Shown here: piece by piece, positions 56,701-64,000 of the stretch
Position numbering within the stretch: the stretch's first letter is position 1
Layout: every line of letters begins with the position of its first letter
Origin: Palaemon carinicauda
Lineage: Eukaryota > Arthropoda > Malacostraca > Decapoda > Palaemonidae
Reading direction: 5' to 3'
DNA length: 64,000 nucleotides
Assembly: GCF_036898095.1 (NCBI RefSeq)
Contig: NC_090759.1
Coordinates: 15,482,703 to 15,546,702 of the forward strand
Made by a program: the position numbers and the translations under genes
Notes under the pieces: generated by a model
The model's database searches: none
Told to the model about the DNA's origin: nothing
Seen by the model: the letters and a program-made list of their open reading frames with translations, nothing else

Positions 56701-58428
56701 AAGAAGAACTTTTGGAAAGAAGTGAAGAGAGTAAGGAAGGCCGGCGCAAGAATTGAAGAGACAGTGAAAGATGGAAATGGAAGGTTGTTAAAAGGAGAGG
56801 AGGCAAGGAAAAGGTGGGCGGAATATTTTGAAAGTTTGCTGAATGTTGAGGATGATAGGGAGGCAGATATAATTGCTGTTGCAGGTGTTGAGGTGCCAGT
56901 GATGGGAGATGAGAATGAGAGAAAGATTACAATAGAGGAAGTGAGGAGAGCACTAGATGAAACGAGAGTAGGAAAAGCATCTGGTATGGATGGTGTGAAA
57001 GCTGAGATGTTGAAGGAAGGGGGTGTGACTGTACTTGAATGGTTGGTGAGATTGTTTAATGTGTGTTTTGTGTTGTCAATGGTACCAGTAGATTGGGTCT
57101 GTGCATGTATTGTACCACTATATAAGGGTAAGGGAGATGTGCATGAGTGTTGTAATTCAAGAGGTATTAGTTTGTTGAGTGTAGTTGGAAAAGTGTATGG
57201 TAGAGTACTGATTAATAGGATTAAGGATAAAACAGAGAATGCAATCTTGGAAGTACAGGGTGGTTTTAGAAGAGGTAGGGGTTGTATGAATCAGATTTTT
57301 ACAGTTAGGCAGATATGCGAGAAATATTTAGCAAAAGGTAAGGAGGTGTATGTTGCGTTTATGGATCTGGAGAAAGCATATGATAGAGTTGATAGGGAAG
57401 CAATGTGGAATGTGATGAGGTTATATGGAGTTGGTGGAAGGTTGTTGCAAGCACTGAAAAGTTTCTACAAAGGTAGTAAAGCATGTGTTAGAATAGGAAA
57501 TGAAGTGAGCGATTGGTTTCCGGTGAGAGTGGGGCTGAGACAGGGATGTGTGATGTCGCCATGGTTGTTTAACTTATATGTTGATGGAGTGGTGAGAGAG
57601 GTGAATGCTCGAGTGCTTGGACGAGGATTAAAACTGGTAGGCGAGAATGATCATGAATGGGAGGTAAATCAGTTGTTGTTTGCGGATGATACTGTACTGG
57701 TAGCAGACACAGAAGAGAAGCTTGACCGACTAGAGACAGAATTTGGAAGGGTGTGTGAGAGAAGGAAGTTGAGAGTTGATGTGGGTAAGAGTAAGGTTAT
57801 GAGATGTACGAGAAGGGAAGGTGGTGCAAGGTTGAATGTCATGTTGAATGGAGAGTTACTTGAGGAGGTGGATCAGTTTAAGTACTTGGGGTCTGTTGTT
57901 GCAGCAAATGGTGGAGTGGAAGCAGATGTACGTCAGAGAGTCAATGAAGGTTGCAAAGTGTTGGGGACAGTTAAGGGAGTAGTAAAAAATAGAGGGTTGG
58001 GCATGAATGTAAAAAGAGTTCTATATGAGAAAGTGATTGTACCAACTGTGATGTATGGATCGGAGTTGTGGGGAATGAAAGTGATGGAGAGACAGAAATT
58101 GAATGTGTTTGAGATGAAGTGTCTGAGGAGTATGGCTGGTGTATCTCGAGTAGATAGGGTTAGGAACGAAGTGGTGAGGGTGAGAACGGGTGTAAGAAAT
58201 GAGTTAGCGGCTAGAGTAGATATGAATGTGTTGAGGTGGTTTGGCCATGTTGAGAGAATGGAAAATGGCTGTCTGCTAAAGAAGGTGATGAATGCAAGAG
58301 TTGATGGGAGAAGTACAAGAGGAAGGCCAAGGTTTGGGTGGATGGATGGTGTGAAGAAAGCTCTGGGTGATAGGAGGATAGATGTGAGAGAGGCAAGAGA
58401 GCGTGCTAGAAATAGGAATGAATGGTGA
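56701..58428 (+). CDS. LINE reverse transcriptase (N-truncated, otherwise open)
   Basis: 575 codons without a stop. RT motifs: GKASGMDGVKAEMLKEGG, RGISLLSVVGKVYGRVLI, GFRRGRGCMNQIFTVRQI, VAFMDLEKAYDRVDREAM (catalytic Asp), VGLRQGCVMSPWLFNLYV, QLLFADDTVLVADTEEKL (the FADD box) and FKYLGSVVAANGG. The C-terminus has MKCLRSMAGVSRVDRVRNEV and LRWFGHVERM...RGRPRFGW, as in RTE/jockey-like LINEs; the clade is not settled. The frame is also open upstream through the Gypsy LTR edge, by chance. It ends at a TGA where the 10-kb copy has CGA (Arg), six codons early. Confidence 0.85.
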   Translation, partial: KKNFWKEVKRVRKAGARIEETVKDGNGRLLKGEEARKRWAEYFESLLNVEDDREADIIAVAGVEVPVMGDENERKITIEEVRRALDETRVGKASGMDGVKAEMLKEGGVTVLEWLVRLFNVCFVLSMVPVDWVCACIVPLYKGKGDVHECCNSRGISLLSVVGKVYGRVLINRIKDKTENAILEVQGGFRRGRGCMNQIFTVRQICEKYLAKGKEVYVAFMDLEKAYDRVDREAMWNVMRLYGVGGRLLQALKSFYKGSKACVRIGNEVSDWFPVRVGLRQGCVMSPWLFNLYVDGVVREVNARVLGRGLKLVGENDHEWEVNQLLFADDTVLVADTEEKLDRLETEFGRVCERRKLRVDVGKSKVMRCTRREGGARLNVMLNGELLEEVDQFKYLGSVVAANGGVEADVRQRVNEGCKVLGTVKGVVKNRGLGMNVKRVLYEKVIVPTVMYGSELWGMKVMERQKLNVFEMKCLRSMAGVSRVDRVRNEVVRVRTGVRNELAARVDMNVLRWFGHVERMENGCLLKKVMNARVDGRSTRGRPRFGWMDGVKKALGDRRIDVREARERARNRNEW

Positions 58429-58698
58429 GCGATTGTGACGCAGTTCCGGTAGGCCCTGCTGCTTCCTCCGGTGCCTTAGATGACCGCGGAGGTAGCAGCA
58501 GTAGGGGACTCAGCAGTATGAAGCTTCATCTGTGGTGGAAATGTGGGAGGTTGGGCTGTCGCACCCTAGCAGTACCAGCTGAACTCGGCTGAGTCCCTGG
58601 TTAGGCTGGAGGAACGTAGAGAGTAGAGGTCCCCTTTCTTGTTTTGTTTCTTGTTGATGTCGGCTACCCCCCAAAATTGGGGGAAGTGCCTTTGGTAT
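56701..58698 (+). mobile_element. 5'-truncated LINE in the TA tract
   Basis: Begins inside the region before RT (KNFWKEVKRVRKAGARIEET) directly after a short TA stretch and ends with GGGGGAAGTGCCTTTGGTAT followed by TA-type simple repeat. Endonuclease is missing. It is the same family as the broken minus-strand copy at 10,087-12,130. Confidence 0.85.
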
Positions 58699-58701
58699 AT
58701 G

Positions 58702-58767
<66 letters not shown>
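58699..58767. repeat. (TA)n tract between LINE tail and MITE
   Basis: TA repeat with one TATGTATA variant. It may be the LINE's own 3' simple-repeat tail. Confidence 0.9.
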
Positions 58768-58770
<3 letters not shown>

Positions 58771-58915
58771 TGAACCCTCGCTACTTCGCGGTTCGACCAT
58801 CGCGGATTCACCACTTCGCGGATTTTTTCCATAACCCATATATATACAGTAACATATATACATATATATGTATGCATGTATTTATGTATATATGTAGGTA
58901 TGTATATGTGTATAC

Positions 58916-58993
<78 letters not shown>

Positions 58994-59397
58994 AAAGTAG
59001 GAAGATGTGATGTAGTTCTAAGGGAATAGTATGGGAAATATGTCTGGGTAATAAGCAAAGCTCTACCTCCAGTTTGCTTCTTCATTATGATCAGAGATAA
59101 ATGTAAACAAAACATTGTTTGCCATTTTTTAATGTGCTTTTTAGCGTGTTTAGGAAATGCATGATATAAAATTGCCTTTAATATTTGTGCCTGTTTTAGT
59201 TTAGGGTACTGTAGTACATGCATTAAGTGTTCTGTACATCAAAGGGTAGTTTGTTAACAGTACTACGTACAAGGGAAGGTTTTAAAAGTCTGAATATACA
59301 TGTTGAATAAATAGGTAAATATGGTGTCACTACTTCGCGGATTTTCACCTATCGCGGCCGCGTCTGGAACCTATCTACCGCGATAAACGAGGGTTCA

Positions 59398-59400
<3 letters not shown>
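58768..59400. mobile_element. Pogo/Tigger-like MITE with TA target duplication
   Basis: Left end CAGTGAACCCTCGCTACTTC, right end (reverse complement) CAGTGAACCCTCGTTTATCG, both followed by TCGCGG blocks and flanked by TA. 633 bp, no ORF. A (TA)n run at about 58,918-58,992 lies inside. TIRs starting CAGT with TCGCGG steps resemble Tigger/pogo elements of the Tc1-mariner superfamily. Confidence 0.7.
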
Positions 59401-59668
<268 letters not shown>

Positions 59669-61976
59669 ATTTTTGGGCTCAAGCCATGACGTCCTGATGG
59701 AAGGTTCCTTTTTGGTAGCTTCCTTGGGTATATTAACTACTAAGATATTCCCAGAGAATTTAACCACAGGTTATCACAGAATTCTAACTTCTGGAGCGAG
59801 TATCCTAAAGGTTTCCCTTTAAGACATCGTATATCAACAGGGGACGCATGTATTAACACGCCACATAGCTATCTGCACCCCATATAGAGTTAACACTTCG
59901 ATATGGAGGGGCGGAGAATAACTGGGGAGCCGTTCCACAGCTATACTCGTCCGTGGCTACTTTTGGTACTCGGAACGTAAACAAACGGGCGCCATTGCTA
60001 AATGACGTCACGTCCGTCCTCATCCTTCTTTTAGTAGCTTGCCTTGCTAAGACGGATTTCCCCTTGTGCTTTTTTATCGGCTTGCATCTTCGTAATGTCG
60101 CTACCTTCAGCCTCGCTTTCTTCTGGAAAGTTGAGTACCAGGTCCCAGTATTGTTTAAATAAGTTCTGACCGTAAAGTAACTTATACTTTTCGAGATATT
60201 TCATGTTTTCTGGCGGAGCTGTGCTACTACCGGACACGCCATTTTATGGCGTCGCTGTTCCCTTGCATGCCTTATTTAGCTAGCCTGAACAGCTTATTCC
60301 GGCCTCTTAACTAATTGATACTGTTAGTTATTTAGTCTTCATAGCTAGGAACTTCATATATCGTGTTTTGACGCTCTTTTATTCGGTCATCACCTGACCC
60401 CGTACTAGATTGCTAGCTTAGCCCCTAGGCCAGATTGCCTAGCACCAGTGTTCATGCATGATATATTCCAGTGATCCTAGGTTAAGTTATGAAGATAGTG
60501 GCATTATTTATGATACTGTTTACTGTGATGCAAGTGTTTTTCGCCTTCAGGGACCATATAGGGGATCGGTTTGATAGTGTGCCTTTCTAACCTAACCTAA
60601 ATGTAGGACCCCTATATGCTTCCTTCACCCCCTGCCTTAGGGCATTCCCTCTGTGTGGCCATGCTCCCCCTACCACGTAAGGGGATCAAGTCCGTATCAG
60701 AGTATTTATCGCTTCTCTGTCCTCCCTAAGGGAATGATCCCCCCTTAGGGTTGCGTCCGAGAAAGAGGAACGGCCTGTCCTTCCTCAGTAGCTGCGGTTA
60801 GGTTACCTGACCTTCATTGCAACTTGCGATATGTCTTCCAGCCTACCTAGCTTGGGGTTTAACATCCCTTCTTTAGGTTAGGCCTCGGGGGGGGGGGGGG
60901 GGGGGGGGGGCTAGTTCTGTACTATTAGCTTGAAACGGTACCCATGCACTGTTCTCATTCAGGTTACCTACCCTAGGCTAGGGAGCGTCCTCCCTTCCTT
61001 GGTGGCCGTTTTTGTACAGGGCCTCCCCTATGGAAGACCCCTCTTCTTCCCCCTCTCCACCTATCCCTTAGTATGGTCTAGCCTATACATAGACTAGCCT
61101 ATACACATCTGTCCCTAGTCCTACAACTCCTCCTTAGGGTGGAGTGATAGGGCTATCTTGAGCTCCTGTGGGCAGGCCGTTCTGGTACATATACCCTTCA
61201 TAGCGTATTATGGGGTTAGTCACTGGAAGCGATTTGTCCGCAGGGGTTCCCCCCCTCTTGGGTGTACTCTAACCCTCCCTTGGGTTACTCTGGCACCCGG
61301 CCGACTGCCGGCCCCCTGCCATTGGGTGATAGGGCTCACCCCTATCATGGGTACACTCTCTCAGATGGGATGCTATAGGGGTTCGTATTCTTATCCCTCC
61401 ATCCCTCCTTCTGTCTCTCTTCCTGTCCTGGTGCCAGTCCCTTGCCGCCTCTACTGCCGGCGATACCGCCCTCCCTTGGTGACACATTCCTGAGATACCC
61501 TCCCTAGTCGACAGCCCTCCGCGTGCCGGAAGACTGCCGCCTTCCGTCGGTGTATAGCCGATGGCCCACCCTTACACTACCTAGCTTCGGTTGTCCGTCC
61601 TTCGGGCCGGCATTGATTGCCGGCGGTCTGGGTATACCATAACTCCCTTCCTTATCTTATGAACTAGTCACCAAGCGGGCAGCCGGAGCCGCCGCCTCCT
61701 GCCGGTGTGCCGCCGCTGTGCCGGCGGCCGCCAAGCTGGCATTACACCTGAATTCTCTATGTGTCTTCCCTAATGCCATAAACTCTGCTGGAGCGACCTC
61801 CGGCTGCTGCCGGTCTGCCGGCGCCCTCTGGAGGCGCCAAGAGACTTGCACCCCTTCTCCCAGCTATCAACTACATGCTGATAGCCCTATACTGCAACCA
61901 GATAGCTTGGTTACCCCAATGGATAGGTATTGTCTTACCGTTCTATTAACGGCCGTGCTGTCTTCTTGCATATCAC
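59669..61976 (+). mobile_element. DIRS copy 4, 5' part only
   Basis: Left ITR (59,669-60,030, TGACGTCA at 60,003-60,010), YY1-like palindrome (60,237-60,251), hairpin (about 60,550-60,620) and CCGGC block (about 61,290-61,850), parallel to copies 1 and 2. It stops before gag, at TGCATATCAC, where an LTR retrotransposon begins. Copy 2 carries GTGATATGCAAGAAGACAGC continuous at the same place (50,516), so the LTR element interrupted this copy. Its other half would be right of the window. Confidence 0.85.
60887..60910 (+). repeat. Poly-G run (G24)
   Basis: 24 consecutive G in DIRS copy 4, where copy 2 has only five (CCCCC at about 51,588 on its plus strand). It can form quadruplex structure and is also a place for sequencing error. 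Confidence 0.9.
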
Positions 61977-63055
61977 TGTGGCGGGATGTTGCAACAACAA
62001 CCCCCACACCCTTGAATCTTACTTACTGACAATTGTCCCCACAAAACAAACTTTCCCCTTACGTTATCTATACCAGACTCTTTAACAGAAGGAAAAAAAC
62101 TAAACATAACCTTAAACTATATATTTCTTACAAACTATAACGCTCAACATAAACAAAACACACTTATCAATAATCATACACTTAACACAAAACAGGCCTT
62201 AATCATACCACCATTCAATTAAACCCTCAAAATAAATAACGCTTAACAACTTACAAAACATACAATAAACGTAACATAATTCAAATAAACCAAATTTAAA
62301 CCCTAACAAAACTTAAAACTAAACCGCACAACCAATATGTAATTCTGAGTGGACACTTTCGTCCACACAAGGCCAACAGTCTTTTATAGCCCAAAAACAC
62401 AACTCTGCAGCAACCGGACCGCTGAAAAATGTTAATGCACAATTGCACTTATCATCATCGTCATCATCATTATCATCATCATCATCAATACGCCAAACCA
62501 ATTCCTTCAACCGGACGGGGTCGTTACAGCATCTATTTCATCAAGATCCACAGAGCAATCCAATCAGGTCCTTAAACAATCCAGGTCATCAATAATTCAT
62601 TCCAAATCTGAGCAGTCGTATCAAATTCCTTAAACAAGCCAGGTCGTCAACAATCACATTCACATAAATCTCTCCCCAAAGGAGGAATCGCAGCCTGCCA
62701 AAATAAAAAAAAAAAACACTTACGAACACTTCTAGCTAACTGAACTATCGCACTATAATCAAAGATAAATAATAAATTGTTCCTATCATTCACAATCACG
62801 ACAAGCAAAGATAAACAAAACTGTACTTACTTTGAAAATCAAAAAACACTTCCACGCTGGTCGAAAAAATATAAATATAATCCAGCTCTCACACAACTGC
62901 CTTAAGCTGCAGTCAAATAAAAAAAGCATTCGCTCCGAAACATTCACCACTGTCGTAACCTAACTAAAAAATGTAAACAAACAATCTCATTTGTACCAAC
63001 AGTCTTTCTCACCACAAACGATCGTTAACCTAACTACTTTCGCTCGCTAACACAA

Positions 63056-63111
<56 letters not shown>

Positions 63112-63160
63112 GATTTGGCAAAACCAAAAATAAAATAAAACAAAAAATAAATCCTCCACA
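61977..63160 (-). repeat. LTR (1,184 bp) of a second LTR retrotransposon
   Basis: On the minus strand it starts TGTGGAGGATTTATTTTTTG and ends ATCCCGCCACA, giving TG…CA borders. A purine run (AAGGGGGGAGGAA) directly precedes it, so this is the 3' LTR of a minus-strand element. It contains a (CT/GA)n run and an ATC-type trinucleotide run (about 62,450-62,487). The target duplication cannot be checked because the other end is outside. Confidence 0.75.
63058..63109. repeat. (CT)n microsatellite in the LTR
   Basis: About 26 CT units, near the start of the minus-strand LTR. Confidence 0.95.
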
Positions 63161-63201
63161 TTCCTCCCCCCTTACTTTGCCAAATCCTTCTCACACAACA
63201 C

Positions 63202-63894
63202 TTACATTATTTTTTTCATAACCCAGTCGCAGTCGGGAACGGGACCTCTACTCCGAGTAACTGGGCCTCCATACACTCTCTCATTCGTTTCTTCCTTATC
63301 ACAATCATTCGCTACATTAACACTATTCTTATCTAAATCCCTATCATCTAATATATCATGTACTATCCCATCTACCTCGTTCGGCCCTATAATTACACTC
63401 ATTTCTGTAAACAGTTCATCCATTTCATCAAAAACATTCTCAACTTTAGCAAAAGATTCATTCATGCTACTTATCATTCTCCTGTCTCTCATTCTTGCGT
63501 TATTAATTTTTTCTTTTACATCATCTAACGAAAAGCCACACACACTATAAGTATCATTCATACTCAGCCACGTTTCATCTGTATTAATACATTTATCCTC
63601 CACACTCACTTTTACATTTACACCCTTGTCATACTTATTCGTATTCTTACCTATACCTATAAATTTCCCTTGGACTTTCTCCTCACTTAAAACTTTCAAA
63701 CGCCTCTTTTTCCTATATTCAACTAACACTAATTGTTTATTTTCCAGCCCTAACTTCTCATGCATACTAGATTCATACTTGCTCATTTCCAACCAATTAT
63801 TCATCCCATTCTCACAAACATTGATCCTATTCCTTCCACACACACAGGAGGACTCACCCAGCTGAACCCTCTTACACTCTAGTTTCCCGAACAT
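63202..63894 (-). CDS. Unrecognised 230-aa ORF of the LTR element, between zinc knuckle and 3' LTR
   Basis: ATG at 63,894 overlaps the end of the gag frame by 16 bases in another frame; stop 63,204-63,202, about 30 bases before the polypurine tract. Highly charged, Asn/Met/Lys/Asp-rich and likely helical in the middle (DDVKEKINNARMRDRRMISS, MNESFAKVENVFDEMDELF), with a TRSRG motif near its end. No protease, RT, integrase or envelope motif and no membrane segment seen. The close overlap with gag suggests coupled translation. It may be an accessory protein of a non-autonomous element, or the joined remnant of a large deletion. Confidence 0.5.
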   Translation of the reverse strand: MFGKLECKRVQLGESSCVCGRNRINVCENGMNNWLEMSKYESSMHEKLGLENKQLVLVEYRKKRRLKVLSEEKVQGKFIGIGKNTNKYDKGVNVKVSVEDKCINTDETWLSMNDTYSVCGFSLDDVKEKINNARMRDRRMISSMNESFAKVENVFDEMDELFTEMSVIIGPNEVDGIVHDILDDRDLDKNSVNVANDCDKEETNERVYGGPVTRSRGPVPDCDWVMKKIM

Positions 63895-64000
63895 CCTGGC
63901 TGATTTACTCCCTTCTTCCTACATACCCTAGCTACATGCCCATCTACACCACATTCAGTACACTTACCCCGCGGCTCCTTGCACATTCTAGCATAATGAC
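63879..64000 (-). CDS. C-terminal end of a retrotransposon Gag with CCHC zinc knuckles
   Basis: A minus-strand frame from the window edge to TAG at 63,881-63,879 shows the tail of one knuckle (HYARMC) and a complete second one (CTECGVDGHVARVC, C-x2-C-x4-H-x4-C), then a short basic end. Nucleocapsid-type knuckles bind genomic RNA. The rest is outside. Confidence 0.75.
   Translation of the reverse strand, partial: HYARMCKEPRGKCTECGVDGHVARVCRKKGVNQPGCSGN

Noticed and set aside
62319..62510. Asp-repeat ORF on the minus strand
   Set aside because: Translation of an ATC/GAT trinucleotide run inside the LTR.

Overview
The window looks like a nuclear scaffold from an arthropod, most probably a decapod crustacean. 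Reasons: a spliced NuMA/Mud-type gene in long AT-rich introns, very abundant TA, CT and TAA simple repeats, a 3'-TAA-tailed interspersed repeat that I recognise from decapod sequence, and several families of DIRS-type tyrosine-recombinase retrotransposons. The species cannot be named from this sequence. No rRNA, tRNA, CRISPR or bacterial-type gene was seen.

Layout. 1-5.5 kb: 3' half of one DIRS element (RT/RNase H plus tyrosine recombinase, YR), inserted in the 3' end of a second DIRS, followed by diverged DIRS and Penelope-like relics. 5.5-30.5 kb: the only host gene seen, the 3' part of a NuMA (fly Mud) homologue on the minus strand. Five exons are well supported (29.3, 23.5, 22.5, 18.4 and 16.6 kb) and a sixth, probably terminal exon lies at 7.8-8.0 kb. 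All splice in phase 0. The introns carry dead LINEs, a decapod interspersed repeat, a YR relic and a 31-unit, 88-bp minisatellite. A 500-N scaffold gap (30,531-31,030) follows, so linkage across it is inferred only.

31.0-62.0 kb: a chain of DIRS elements in alternating orientation: copy 3 (minus, 5' part, diverged), copy 1 (plus, about 8.7 kb, nearly complete), copy 2 (minus, about 8.9 kb, nearly complete) and copy 4 (plus, 5' part only). Nearly every outer boundary abuts a (TA)n tract. Copies 1 and 2 face each other tail to tail and make an inverted repeat of about 17.6 kb. Between copies 2 and 4 the TA tract has also received an internally deleted Gypsy-type LTR element with almost identical 993-bp LTRs, a 5'-truncated LINE and a pogo/Tigger-like MITE. 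62.0-64.0 kb: one LTR and the adjoining internal part of a second LTR retrotransposon, inserted into copy 4.

DIRS logic read from the sequence: inverted terminal repeats (ITRs) of about 350 bp carrying a TGACGTCA box; a 2.3-kb non-coding 5' region with a YY1-like palindrome, a conserved hairpin and a GC-rich CCGGC block; a 3' splice site just before gag; gag; then RT/RNase H in the +1 frame. The gag frame itself stays open, after the gag stop, through the whole RT/RNase H region into YR. Next come a poly(A) signal, an internal complementary region (ICR) that joins the reverse complements of the left and right ends, and the right ITR. Each copy carries at least one disabling mutation or truncation, but the set together shows the architecture clearly.
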